DNA of 57,235 bases from a virus, in IMG/VR virus record IMGVR_UViG_3300029908_000034, positions 1 through 57,235 of that record; one strand, written 5' to 3'. Under the pieces are notes generated by a model, which was given only the letters and a program-made list of their open reading frames with translations, was not told the DNA's origin and did not search any database. The translations under genes and the position numbers were made by a program. This document shows positions 18,355-26,955 of this stretch, in pieces (the first letter of the stretch is position 1; each line of letters starts with the position of its first letter).

Positions 18355-18646
18355 GTCCAAGGTTTTTATTTTGTTGAACAAGATCTCTTAAGTTTTCAAC
18401 TGTTACTTGTAATTTACCTACAGTTACATTTAAACTATTAATAATCTTTTCAAACTCTTTTGTATTTTCACTATAAGTTTTAGCTTGTGAATCTGTATTA
18501 TCCTGTCTACTTTCCAATTTAGTAATTCTGTTTTGTAAGGTAACATAAATTCCAGTACAACCTACAAATACACTTATTAAAGTAACAATTATTTGCTCTA
18601 CAAAATAGGTTGTTGATATAGTATTGGTAATATCCAGAAAAAACAT
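18347..18646 (-). CDS. TM plus coiled-coil protein, holin accessory candidate
   Basis: 99 aa. It has an N-terminal membrane helix (VEQIIVTLISVFVGCTGIYV, about 16-35) followed by a long heptad-repeat coiled coil (ITKLESRQD ... VGKLQVTVENLRDLVQQ). This resembles hemolysin XhlA-like holin partners. The stop is TAG followed immediately by TAA. It heads the lysis group after the secreted peptidase. Confidence 0.6.
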   Translation of the reverse strand: MFFLDITNTISTTYFVEQIIVTLISVFVGCTGIYVTLQNRITKLESRQDNTDSQAKTYSENTKEFEKIINSLNVTVGKLQVTVENLRDLVQQNKNLGHE

Positions 18647-18657
18647 AGGTTAGTTAT

Positions 18658-20373
18658 TTAAGGTGTTGAGAAATTAAATACTTGACTTGGTAATGACCTT
18701 CCAGATGTACATATTGTAGTAGCAGTTACTGAGAATGTTGTATGTGCTGGTAATGACTGAAATACAACTACTCCAAATATATAAGATGAAGTTACTGTAG
18801 CAGTTTGTGTTTTTGTTACTAAATTAGTAGTTGTAGGATCTGTATAAGTCAGAGTAAACAAAAATATATTAGCATTAGTAACCATTGGACACTGAATATA
18901 AGCATATGTAGCATGTACAACACCATCAGCTAATGATGGTTTAGATGGAGATGCACAAGGATTACTTGGAGGTGGAGGGGGTGGTGATTGTGTATTAAAT
19001 GTAGATATAGAACTCCATGAACTTGAATCTTTTATACAGTAAGTTTTTACCTGCCAGTTATAGGTAGTTCCAGGAGTTAAATTAACAAATGAAATAGAAG
19101 TATTAGTCAAAGGATAAATAATACCATTAAATAATACTTTATAAGATACACCTGTTCCAGTCCAACTTAATTGAGCAAAGGTTTGTCCAATACCACTAAC
19201 AGATAAATTAGTAGCTACATTACACTTAGCTGGAGGAATAGGAGCTCCATTAGTTATAATAGTCCAACTATGAGTATATGTATGTCTAAATGAAGGATTT
19301 CTTATAAGATGAGTAGTATCAGTTACAGATACTACAACTGTATGAGTTCCTGCAGGAATACTATCATTATAAACTTTACCATTAGGTCTTGTTTGACCAT
19401 CTAGTGTCCATGTGATAGATAATGAATAGGGATGTGGCCTAAGAGTTTTAGCAGTAAAAGTCTGTGATTGACCTGTAGTTAGAGTAATAGTAGAAGCACT
19501 AGTTGGTGAATAGCTATCTATATAATTAAGAAATATTCCAAAGGCAGTTGCTATTCTTTCAGCACATACATTACAAAATCTATGTTGCAATGCTCTCATC
19601 TCACATATAGATAAAGGACTATATCCACCCCCTGGATTAGTAAATAATCCACAAGGAGGAATCCAATAAGACCATCTACATGTTGTAGGATTACTTACAT
19701 TTGTATTATTCCATGCTTCAACAGTATATACATATTCATCTCCTAGTCCAAATAAACTATGTCCTAATTCATGTACTACTACATTATCACTTAAAATATT
19801 CATAGTACATGTGGCAGTAGCACCAAATTCACCACCACCATAATATTTAGTATTACAGATAATAACTGGAGAAAAGTTATTTGCACCATTAATATAGAAT
19901 GGTAGACTAGCTGCCATTACATTAGGTACAGCAGGATTTAATGATCCTGGTGAAGTTGATGAATAAGTAGGTGGTTCTATATATCTACAAATATTAAATG
20001 CATTAAATGTACATTTAAAATAAGTATTTGGAGTTAAACCAGCTTGTCCAGATGGGTAAGTACACTCACTTCCACCTATAGGTTTAATAATACCTGTATC
20101 AGTACTAATAACTTCTATAGCAAATACATTTATAAGACTATCATAAATACTAATAGTATTATATCCTAGTATAGTATCCTTTACTTCTATAGCTTTATTT
20201 TTAAAAATAGTTTGCTGAGAAGATTGAAAGCCATCTCCCATAAATACTATATTCTGTCTATTACTTGTAGGACCACTTAAATAGAGAGTATCTACCTTAA
20301 AAGTTTGTGCAAAACTATAATTTAAAGAAAATAGAATTGTAATTAGTAAAATTAATTTCTTAATTGATTTCAT
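18658..20373 (-). CDS. Secreted M64-type metallopeptidase with fibronectin III domain
   Basis: 571 aa. It has a signal peptide (MKSIKKLILLITILFSLNYS, then FAQ). Residues 25-60 (YLSGPTSNRQNIVFMGDGFQ) and VVVHELGHSLFGLGDEY around residue 200 match the IgA peptidase M64 pattern: HExxH followed by an acidic third ligand. After the catalytic part come a beta domain with WTLDG (about 300-375), a fibronectin III domain (ATNLSVSG ... FNTQS), a proline hinge (PPPPPP) and another beta domain. It sits between fibre and lysis genes. Possible roles are digestion of host surface or gut glycoproteins, or processing of virion proteins. Export via Sec is unusual for a virion component. Confidence 0.75.
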   Translation of the reverse strand: MKSIKKLILLITILFSLNYSFAQTFKVDTLYLSGPTSNRQNIVFMGDGFQSSQQTIFKNKAIEVKDTILGYNTISIYDSLINVFAIEVISTDTGIIKPIGGSECTYPSGQAGLTPNTYFKCTFNAFNICRYIEPPTYSSTSPGSLNPAVPNVMAASLPFYINGANNFSPVIICNTKYYGGGEFGATATCTMNILSDNVVVHELGHSLFGLGDEYVYTVEAWNNTNVSNPTTCRWSYWIPPCGLFTNPGGGYSPLSICEMRALQHRFCNVCAERIATAFGIFLNYIDSYSPTSASTITLTTGQSQTFTAKTLRPHPYSLSITWTLDGQTRPNGKVYNDSIPAGTHTVVVSVTDTTHLIRNPSFRHTYTHSWTIITNGAPIPPAKCNVATNLSVSGIGQTFAQLSWTGTGVSYKVLFNGIIYPLTNTSISFVNLTPGTTYNWQVKTYCIKDSSSWSSISTFNTQSPPPPPPSNPCASPSKPSLADGVVHATYAYIQCPMVTNANIFLFTLTYTDPTTTNLVTKTQTATVTSSYIFGVVVFQSLPAHTTFSVTATTICTSGRSLPSQVFNFSTP

Positions 20374-20392
20374 AAGTATTGTTTTTTATTAT

Positions 20393-20950
20393 TTATGCTG
20401 TTCTAAATAAAAATAATGAAGAAAGAGTAAGTGCATAAGATGAAGATGATGCATTCTTAGTAGCCATCTTTAATCCTATAGTATGCATTCCTGCTGTAAA
20501 AGTTATCCCTGTTAGTGAAGATATTATACCAAATAGAGCTGAAGAAGAATATCCATCAATAGTACCTTTAGAAACACCATCAACTAATACAGTTATTATT
20601 CCATGATTTGTACCTGTTGCCCAGAATATCCCAAAAGTGTATGTACCTGCTGATGTTCCTATAATATAATTTACCTGATCATTCTGTGCTAGTCCTGTAT
20701 TTAATAAATATCCATTTAGTTGTGAACTACCATTTTGTGACCATACCCATGTCCCTTGTGTAATGCTTGAATATTCCCATGCACCTATTGAAATATGGGC
20801 ACTATGGTAAGAGATATTATCTACATAAGCTGTAGATGCTCCCTCAGTATTATTACTATTAGTAGCTTGTGTAGGTACTAAAATAGTATCTCCACTTTGA
20901 AGTTGTTTAGTCTCACCATTATATATACATAAAGGTAATTTATCAGCCAT
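20393..20950 (-). CDS. Fibre-like protein with QLQSGD N-terminal module
   Basis: 185 aa. It opens MADKLPLCIYNGETKQLQSG, a module shared with the next gene (20952-21434: LVVNSGEIQQLQSGDSINVP). The C-terminal two thirds is a jelly-roll-like domain (TSAGTYTFGIFWATGTNHGI; HTIGLKMATKN), which may be a carbohydrate-binding tip. One base separates it from its paralogue. I infer an interchangeable fibre part. Confidence 0.5.
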   Translation of the reverse strand: MADKLPLCIYNGETKQLQSGDTILVPTQATNSNNTEGASTAYVDNISYHSAHISIGAWEYSSITQGTWVWSQNGSSQLNGYLLNTGLAQNDQVNYIIGTSAGTYTFGIFWATGTNHGIITVLVDGVSKGTIDGYSSSALFGIISSLTGITFTAGMHTIGLKMATKNASSSSYALTLSSLFLFRTA

Positions 20951-20951
20951 A

Positions 20952-21434
20952 TTATAATAATATTCTTGGTTGTATATTTAATCTTAATTCTGTAGTAGAA
21001 ATTGCTATTCCAATTAAAACTATATATTGTCCTGTTGTGGAAGGTGCTGTTGATGTTAATGAACCTGCAGTACTTGGACTTAGATAATAATTAGTTCCAA
21101 AAGTTAATCCTCCAGTAGTACCTGCAATAGCATCCCATTGACCTGTTGTAGCTGATAGAATTCCATCTACTGCTATTTGACCTGTTGATGTTGTTGATAT
21201 AGATGTTGTAGCTACTAATCCTATAACTTTAGATGTACCTGAAGCATTAGCTTCAGCTAAGTTAACATTATCTGCTGAACTACTATATACAGCTTGACCA
21301 ATAACTATACTACCTGAGTTAGCATTAGTTTGGGTTATTTCTACTGCACCTGAATAAGGTACATTTATACTATCTCCAGATTGAAGTTGTTGTATTTCTC
21401 CAGAATTTACTACTAAGGGAATTCTTACTGCCAT
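20952..21434 (-). CDS. Fibre/cement-like protein with QLQSGD module
   Basis: 160 aa. The N-terminal module is IPLVVNSGEIQQLQSGDSIN. It is followed by a Gly/Ala/Ser-rich beta domain (IVIGQAVYSSSADNV; TGQIAVDGILSATTGQ; GTNYYLSPSTAGSLT), ending IGIAISTTELRLNIQPRILL. This C-terminal block recurs in 21456-22073 (IGTAVSSTSINVNIQQSILL). The pattern resembles small capsid-decoration or fibre-shaft domains. Confidence 0.5.
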   Translation of the reverse strand: MAVRIPLVVNSGEIQQLQSGDSINVPYSGAVEITQTNANSGSIVIGQAVYSSSADNVNLAEANASGTSKVIGLVATTSISTTSTGQIAVDGILSATTGQWDAIAGTTGGLTFGTNYYLSPSTAGSLTSTAPSTTGQYIVLIGIAISTTELRLNIQPRILL

Positions 21435-21455
21435 ATTAAATAATTATATTTATAT

Positions 21456-22073
21456 TTATAATAAAATACTTTGTTGTATATTAACATTTATACTAGTTGA
21501 ACTTACTGCAGTTCCTATTCTTTGTACATATCCAGTACTTGGAGCAGTAGTTGATAAAGAAGTACTATTTAAAAATATTTTATCTCCTATAGTCCAACTC
21601 CAACTACCATCTGTTATTTCACCAAATCCTGTTGCTTGCCCTACAAAACCAGAATTAGTATTAGTATTACTTAAACCTATTAGTTTATTTCTTGTAGTAA
21701 TATTAGTACTATCTGCTACTAATCCATCTGAAGTTACAGGTTGATATTTACTAATAGTAGTAGTAGCATTATAAGAAACTAATATATTTGTAACTACTCC
21801 AGTAATTGCTACTAGTGGATTAGTAGGAGTTCCATCTCCAGTTATTGTTATACCATCTACAGATACAAAAGTAAGACCTTCAGCAGGTATAGATGACCAA
21901 AAACTTGTATTACCATTAGTAGTTAAGAATAAACCTTTATTTCCATTTTGCCTTGGTATTAATGATACTAAATCACTTGTATCTAATATTACTCCCTTAA
22001 TAAATTTATTAGGAATCTGGATATTATTTATATCTAATCCTTCTTTACCAAGAAATCCTATTTCTTTAGACAT
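21456..22073 (-). CDS. Fibre-like structural protein
   Basis: 205 aa. The N-terminus (MSKEIGFLGKEGLDINNIQI) is unlike its neighbours, but the C-terminal 90 residues share the domain of 20952-21434 (KLIGLSNTNTNSGF ... NIQQSILL). The central part reads GLTFVSVDGITITGDGTPTN, a short phage fibre repeat. Ten bases separate it from 22084-23160. Confidence 0.5.
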   Translation of the reverse strand: MSKEIGFLGKEGLDINNIQIPNKFIKGVILDTSDLVSLIPRQNGNKGLFLTTNGNTSFWSSIPAEGLTFVSVDGITITGDGTPTNPLVAITGVVTNILVSYNATTTISKYQPVTSDGLVADSTNITTRNKLIGLSNTNTNSGFVGQATGFGEITDGSWSWTIGDKIFLNSTSLSTTAPSTGYVQRIGTAVSSTSINVNIQQSILL

Positions 22074-22083
22074 CTAATTTTAT

Positions 22084-23160
22084 TTAATATCCAGTTACTA
22101 CTACATTCCAAATATAGGTAAGTCCAGTAATCAATCCTGTATTACCTGTTGTAAATATAGTTGTAGTAGGTGTTCCAGTTGCTTTAATTATAGCTGCACC
22201 ATTTAATGATGAAGCAGTATTATTAGCTGGTGAATAAACAGGTATACTTCCTGTAGGAAATGTTAAACTATCATAAGTTATAGTACATAATGTAGTATTA
22301 GCAGGTAATACTCCTGTTCCTGTAGTAACAGTTACTTGAAAACCTATATTAGTTCCAACTATTGAAACAGTTGGTCCAGTACCAGCACCAGCACCAGCGG
22401 TTATAGTAGGAGTAGTAGAATTTCCAGTTAAACTATTTAATTCTATTGGTACTTCAATAATTTCTCCAGTGGATGTTACTGCTAGATTATATGTTGGAGT
22501 TCCAGTAAATGTTCCACTTCCATATAAAGGTAAATCAATCTCACCAGTAGCATGTAGTGTTAACATACCAAATCCACCATTACCAATACTAAATAATCCA
22601 GTTCCTATTGAACTACCTGTTCCTGTACTGATAATACTCCAGGAAAGTCCATCATCAGATGTATTAGAAAGTGATATTCCAGCTTCTGTTGATGGAGAAC
22701 TTATAAGTAGTTGTACAATTCCCCATGCTGTTCCTTCACCACTTCCTTGTATAAGACTTGTTCCATTTATATTAAATCCAAGTATTGAATTTTCTGCACC
22801 ATTATTTGGCTGCATAGATGGATTATTATTTCCATCAACAAATATTAATGGATATGGTGTTGAACTACTTACTATAGTTGTATTAGTACTTACTGCCTGA
22901 ATATAATTAGAACCTATCCAAGGTATTGTACCATCTGATGTATTACCAGTAGTTAATACTTGTTGTATAGTTTGAGATCCACCTCCACTTGAGGGAGTTA
23001 AAGTTATTACTCCACTAGTATTAGTTATAATAAAATTACCATTACCACCAGCTAAAGTAGCTAAACAAGTTTGAATAACTGTACAATCTGTAGAAGATAT
23101 ACAACATACTCTATTTGATAATTGATTTAATTTATTATATAAATCCTGAATTTCATCCAT
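22084..23160 (-). CDS. Fibre-like protein with helical Cys N-terminus
   Basis: 358 aa. It starts with a helix and Cys cluster (MDEIQDLYNKLNQLSNRVCC, then STDCTVIQTCLATLAGG). The rest is Gly/Thr-rich fibre shaft (NTSGVITLTPSSGGGSQTIQ) and ends in a beta domain (TPTTTIFTTGNTGLITGLTY). It is the first fibre gene after a terminator hairpin at 23208-23238. The plus-strand frame overlapping it is a shadow. Confidence 0.55.
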   Translation of the reverse strand: MDEIQDLYNKLNQLSNRVCCISSTDCTVIQTCLATLAGGNGNFIITNTSGVITLTPSSGGGSQTIQQVLTTGNTSDGTIPWIGSNYIQAVSTNTTIVSSSTPYPLIFVDGNNNPSMQPNNGAENSILGFNINGTSLIQGSGEGTAWGIVQLLISSPSTEAGISLSNTSDDGLSWSIISTGTGSSIGTGLFSIGNGGFGMLTLHATGEIDLPLYGSGTFTGTPTYNLAVTSTGEIIEVPIELNSLTGNSTTPTITAGAGAGTGPTVSIVGTNIGFQVTVTTGTGVLPANTTLCTITYDSLTFPTGSIPVYSPANNTASSLNGAAIIKATGTPTTTIFTTGNTGLITGLTYIWNVVVTGY

Positions 23161-23207
23161 AAATTATAACTATAACTTTTAATATTATTTAAGAAGAAGT
23201 AATAATT

Positions 23208-23238
23208 AAAATAGCTTGTTTTATAGACAAGCTATTTT
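23208..23238 (-). terminator. Terminator hairpin
   Basis: A perfect 11-bp inverted repeat, AAAATAGCTTG (23208-23218) and CAAGCTATTTT (23228-23238), with A and T runs at either side, so it could act in both directions. It separates 23274-23702 from the fibre genes. Confidence 0.75.
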
Positions 23239-23273
23239 ATTACTATTGAATAATTAGTTATAAACTAATATTA

Positions 23274-23702
23274 CTAGGATAGTGTCCAAGTATTATGTGA
23301 TGTAACAATATTTCCAAAGGTATGATTAGAAGGTACACAAAGTTGTCCAGTTGCTGGAGTATAACTAAATTGTCCTATACCTAATGTATTTAATATAGTT
23401 ACTATATCATAATTTGAATTTATTGTAGGTCCACTTAATGCTGTTACTACAGTATCAATTACTATTGATGTTAAAGTAGCTGGATAAGTACCACCTGTAA
23501 GAGTATAGTAAAATTGACATGAACAACAAGGAGTATTCCTATTTATATAACCATTACTTGCAAGGAATTGTTTTACCCATGCAGATAAACTAGTTGTATA
23601 ACGTGGATCAGAATTACCTGGACGATTAACTACATTAGGTAGTATAATGTCATTTGGAACTTTAGGTGTATCAGGTAATGTAGTATATGTATGTGCTGAC
23701 AT
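23274..23702 (-). CDS. Small structural protein
   Basis: 142 aa. After a Pro-rich opening (TTLPDTPKVPNDIILPNVVN) it has YTTSLSAWVKQFLASNGYIN, then NTPCCSCQFYYTLTGGTYPA. The Cys cluster C-C-x-C recalls the fibre anchors downstream. It lies between two terminator-like hairpins, so it may be a separate transcript or controlled by read-through. It ends TAG-TAA. Role unknown, probably head or fibre associated. Confidence 0.5.
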   Translation of the reverse strand: MSAHTYTTLPDTPKVPNDIILPNVVNRPGNSDPRYTTSLSAWVKQFLASNGYINRNTPCCSCQFYYTLTGGTYPATLTSIVIDTVVTALSGPTINSNYDIVTILNTLGIGQFSYTPATGQLCVPSNHTFGNIVTSHNTWTLS

Positions 23703-23740
23703 TTATAAAAGTTAAAATTGTTAATTAATAGTTATAATAA

Positions 23741-23761
23741 GGAGGGGCAATAAACCCCTCC
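23741..23761 (-). terminator. Strong hairpin after 468-aa gene
   Basis: GGAGGGG (23741-23747) and CCCCTCC (23755-23761) with a 7-nt loop: a GC-rich stem in AT-rich surroundings, just past the stop of 23779-25185. Little T tract follows on the minus strand, so it may also work as an mRNA 3' stabiliser. Confidence 0.7.
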
Positions 23762-23778
23762 ATATAATAATTCTAGTA

Positions 23779-25185
23779 CTAGCCGTTGTTGTAAGAAGAA
23801 GCAGCAGAAGTGTGTACTATATATGTAACCAAAGGATTACCAGTAAATATAGCTGCTAACTGTCCATCAAGTGCAGTTGCTTCAGAACTACCTGTAGGCA
23901 ATGCAATAACAGTCAAATTATCAGTAGAAGAATAACCTTCAGTAGTCTCTGTACTAAACTTAGTTTTATGTTCAATGAAGAATACATCATAGTTAGTTGC
24001 CTGATTTAAATAACTAACATAGTTAGTATTTAATTCACACTCTTTAAACCATTGACGAATATCAGTAAATCCATGAGCATCCATCTCACAGTATAACAGT
24101 TCCCTCCAACTACCATTACCATAACTTAAATTTTGTGCATAATTAATAGTTAATGCACAAGGGAATGAAGGTATCAGTGAATCTGTTACCAGGAATGTAG
24201 TACCTTCAACATCATATGGAAATGGAGGAAAGCAGCAACATCCAGTAGTAGGAGACACAAACTTACTAGTATATTTAATACCAGCTTGTGTAACTCCAGT
24301 TAGATTTACTACCTGAATTTCTGAAGTAGCAGTTGTGGCTGTAACAGCACGTGTTCCACTAGCATTCTGCCAAGGAGTATCTAGAGTAATTGAAGTACCT
24401 GCAGTTACACCAGTATCTACCAGATAAACAGGATCAGTAGAAACTGGCTGACTTCCTGGATTAGGAGCTCCAGTAATACGTAAGTAAGTTCCTGCAGCAA
24501 TAGTTATATTACCACTAAATGTAACAATATTAGAAAGATTTGTAAATGTAGCAGTAACAATAGCCAGACTTGTAGCTAAATCACCAGCTTGGTTATTTAA
24601 AGTGATTTCAGCTCCTACAAACTGAGTAATACCAAAGGCACCATTAACTCCCTGAGGATTAGGAGTATTAATAGCTTGTACAAATTGAGCAGTAGGTGTA
24701 TAACAAACTGCAGAACCACAACCAGTAGTGCAATTAGTGCAACAACCAGTTATAATCCTATCTGTGCGGGTTAAACCTGCATTACCATAGTATTTATTAA
24801 TCCACGGTGAATTTAATACTGTCTTTAGAGAGTATTCAGTCTCACAGTTATATGATAGGGTAGCAGTAGTGCTAGTACCATCATAACCTGCATAGGTAAT
24901 TTGTGGAACAGCAGGATTATAATTTTTACGATAAACTTTAGTAACAGTACTAACATCTATAGGCCAGCTCTTAATTGTTCCCCATGTAGGATTAAGAGTC
25001 TGCTTCTGAGCATAGAAGAATGGACGGTTAAGAACTGAGGCTGGAGTTGGTGTTGCACCTATATTTGCAAAGGTATCAGCAAAAAATCCTCCAATAGAAG
25101 CATTAGCAAAACTTGCACTTGTAAGTGCATCTGCAGTATCCAGAGTTGTACCTGATAGAAAGGTAATTTTACGACTTGTAGGCAT
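23779..25185 (-). CDS. Abundant-type head/neck structural protein
   Basis: 468 aa. It begins MPTSRKITFLSGTTLDTADA. It has a Cys-rich stretch (CCTNCTTGCGSAVCY) near residue 150, GCCCFPPFPYDVEGTTFLV near 320, and a C-terminal domain (NYDVFFIEHKTKFSTETTEG). Codon use is more GC-rich than in the fibre genes, resembling the major capsid gene and consistent with high expression. A hairpin follows. I infer a major virion component, perhaps an auxiliary capsid or head-fibre protein. It ends with TAG, TAC, TAG and no early TAA. Confidence 0.55.
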   Translation of the reverse strand: MPTSRKITFLSGTTLDTADALTSASFANASIGGFFADTFANIGATPTPASVLNRPFFYAQKQTLNPTWGTIKSWPIDVSTVTKVYRKNYNPAVPQITYAGYDGTSTTATLSYNCETEYSLKTVLNSPWINKYYGNAGLTRTDRIITGCCTNCTTGCGSAVCYTPTAQFVQAINTPNPQGVNGAFGITQFVGAEITLNNQAGDLATSLAIVTATFTNLSNIVTFSGNITIAAGTYLRITGAPNPGSQPVSTDPVYLVDTGVTAGTSITLDTPWQNASGTRAVTATTATSEIQVVNLTGVTQAGIKYTSKFVSPTTGCCCFPPFPYDVEGTTFLVTDSLIPSFPCALTINYAQNLSYGNGSWRELLYCEMDAHGFTDIRQWFKECELNTNYVSYLNQATNYDVFFIEHKTKFSTETTEGYSSTDNLTVIALPTGSSEATALDGQLAAIFTGNPLVTYIVHTSAASSYNNG

Positions 25186-25246
25186 TGTAATTTAATTTAG
25201 TTGTTAGTAATTGTTAAATAATAAAATATGAATTAATGATAAATTT

Positions 25247-25966
25247 TTATTCTCTTGTTGCTAGTTCTTGTGTCTTGAGTTGTACACCTAGTTGATTATC
25301 TATATCTGTTTTAAACATCTTAACAGCCATTGATATAATATCAGCTATTAAGTAATCAGGAAGTTCTGAATCTGAGTTAGTAGATAGTGTACCATCAAAC
25401 TTAGTATATCCTGTTAAATCAAATGGACTGGGTGTTCTAACATAATCCATATGAACATTAGTTATTATAAATGTTCCATCTGTGTATAACCAAAGTTTAT
25501 CTTCAGCTATTAAGAATGGAACTTCCTGCCATTCAAAACTTGGATTTCTTGAAGGATCTTTAAGAACCTCTGGTAATTCATTAGTAGTAGTTTGTTCATT
25601 ATATAGAATTCTATTTGAACATTTACCTTTTGAGCCTAATGAATAAGAATCTAAGTGTGCTAACCAATCTCCTTTTGTTAAAGTTGTTAAGTCAACTGTA
25701 TATAAAGTATCTGAAACTTTAGTTGTTACTAATAAAGGTTCATCCTTAACTTCAAGTGTCTGAAGATCAGATACTCTTTTTTGATTTCCCTCTATACCTG
25801 TTCTATAAATATTATCAGGTGTATAACTATCAATTACTATATTATATTGTGCTTTATTTAAATAAATTAGTATTGCAGGAACTGGAATATCAGGTGCATC
25901 TTTAGAATCAAGTTTATCTGCTTCTAATTTAAATCTATAAACAGCTTCAGTAGTACTTACGCTCAC
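25247..25966 (-). CDS. Neck/head-completion-type protein
   Basis: 239 aa. MSVSTTEAVYRFKLEADKLD is followed by IPVPAILIYLNKAQYNIVID; later blocks are LWLYTDGTFIITNVHMDYVR and LPDYLIADIISMAVKMFKTD. The helix-strand-helix order is typical of the crAss protein encoded two genes downstream of the capsid gene. Role in the portal-tail connection is inferred from position. Confidence 0.55.
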   Translation of the reverse strand: MSVSTTEAVYRFKLEADKLDSKDAPDIPVPAILIYLNKAQYNIVIDSYTPDNIYRTGIEGNQKRVSDLQTLEVKDEPLLVTTKVSDTLYTVDLTTLTKGDWLAHLDSYSLGSKGKCSNRILYNEQTTTNELPEVLKDPSRNPSFEWQEVPFLIAEDKLWLYTDGTFIITNVHMDYVRTPSPFDLTGYTKFDGTLSTNSDSELPDYLIADIISMAVKMFKTDIDNQLGVQLKTQELATRE

Positions 25967-25982
25967 CTTAATATTTTAAAAC

Positions 25983-26864
25983 TTATTCAGACACTCTTCC
26001 CTTCTTTGCTTTAATCTCAGCTTTTAACTGAACTCTTATATCCTGATTTTCTGCTTTAGATAAAAAGTCTACAGCATCTTGTATATCAAATCCTATTTGT
26101 TTACCATTAGGATCATCACCAACTACCCTAAATATTCTTCCATCTTTTCTCCTTAAAGCATTAACTTCAAGAGCATCCCTAATTTCAGCTTCAATATTAA
26201 TCTTATCTTTAGGTTTTTTGGTGAGTTCAATAAATGCTTTAGGATTTTCTTCCATATACTCAAATAGAGTATTATAAACTGTGGAATCTTTAGCATCTCC
26301 TACTAACCTACCTATAATCTTAGTAAACTTACGTCTATCTGCTGGTGATAACTCTTTAAAGATATCAGAAGCTTCAACTTTAAGACTATTTTTCTTTTCT
26401 TTTATCTCTTGTTCAGTTTCTTCATCATAAATAACATACTTAGCAAAGGGATATTTATTTCTTTCTGTAAGAGAAGGACAAACCTTACTTGAGGCTTTTA
26501 ACATACATAATTCTAAATCTTCTTCTGGAATATCAGTATTAAAAAAATTATCTCCATCTTTTAATCCAACTCTTTTAGTTTCCCAAAAATCTGAATTAGT
26601 AGATAAATTATCTACTCCCATTCTTTGTTCTAACTCATGACGTTTAAGAATTTTCTTAGGAACACCTGGAGTTTCTTCTTCACTTTTATAATTAGAATTA
26701 TCAATTTCAAATTCTAATCCTGTACATAACCTACCTGTTTTAGAATCAGGTAGAGCTAAGATATATTCCTTTGTATTAGGAGCACGTGTATAACCTGCAG
26801 CTTCATAACCCATTAATTTTACTGTTACTGGTAAAGGAATTGGTCGGACTTTAACTATTGACAT
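25983..26864 (-). CDS. Head-associated protein next to major capsid gene
   Basis: 293 aa, charged. The N-terminal domain (VRPIPLPVTVKLMGYEAAGY) is beta-rich. The C-terminal half is helical and Lys/Glu-rich (DRRKFTKIIGRLVGDAKDST; QDAVDFLSKAENQDI). It is encoded immediately downstream of the capsid gene after a stem-loop. Position in crAss genomes suggests a conserved head protein; I see no catalytic motif. Confidence 0.55.
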   Translation of the reverse strand: MSIVKVRPIPLPVTVKLMGYEAAGYTRAPNTKEYILALPDSKTGRLCTGLEFEIDNSNYKSEEETPGVPKKILKRHELEQRMGVDNLSTNSDFWETKRVGLKDGDNFFNTDIPEEDLELCMLKASSKVCPSLTERNKYPFAKYVIYDEETEQEIKEKKNSLKVEASDIFKELSPADRRKFTKIIGRLVGDAKDSTVYNTLFEYMEENPKAFIELTKKPKDKINIEAEIRDALEVNALRRKDGRIFRVVGDDPNGKQIGFDIQDAVDFLSKAENQDIRVQLKAEIKAKKGRVSE

Positions 26865-26905
26865 AAAGTTATTTTAGTTTAAAAAATTTTCATCTTTCGA
26901 TGTAA

Positions 26906-26931
26906 TAGGTAAGAGATTTTATCTCTTCCTA
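26906..26931 (-). terminator. Stem-loop downstream of capsid gene
   Basis: TAGGTAAGAGAT (26906-26917) pairs with ATCTCTTCCTA (26921-26931), about 11 bp around a 3-nt loop. It lies between the capsid gene and 25983-26864 and may attenuate transcription or protect the capsid mRNA 3' end. A smaller CATC/GATG hairpin lies beside it at about 26891-26902. Confidence 0.55.
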
Positions 26932-26955
26932 CTTTTATATTTAGTTTAATAGTTA

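Noticed and set aside
22469-22900. 143-aa plus-strand frame inside a fibre gene
   Set aside because: Pro/Val/Ser-rich shadow of the Gly/Thr-rich minus-strand coding sequence.
12038-23702. CRISPR-like repeats in the fibre region
   Set aside because: The apparent repetition is Thr/Asn/Ile codon bias; no regular repeat-spacer units are present anywhere.
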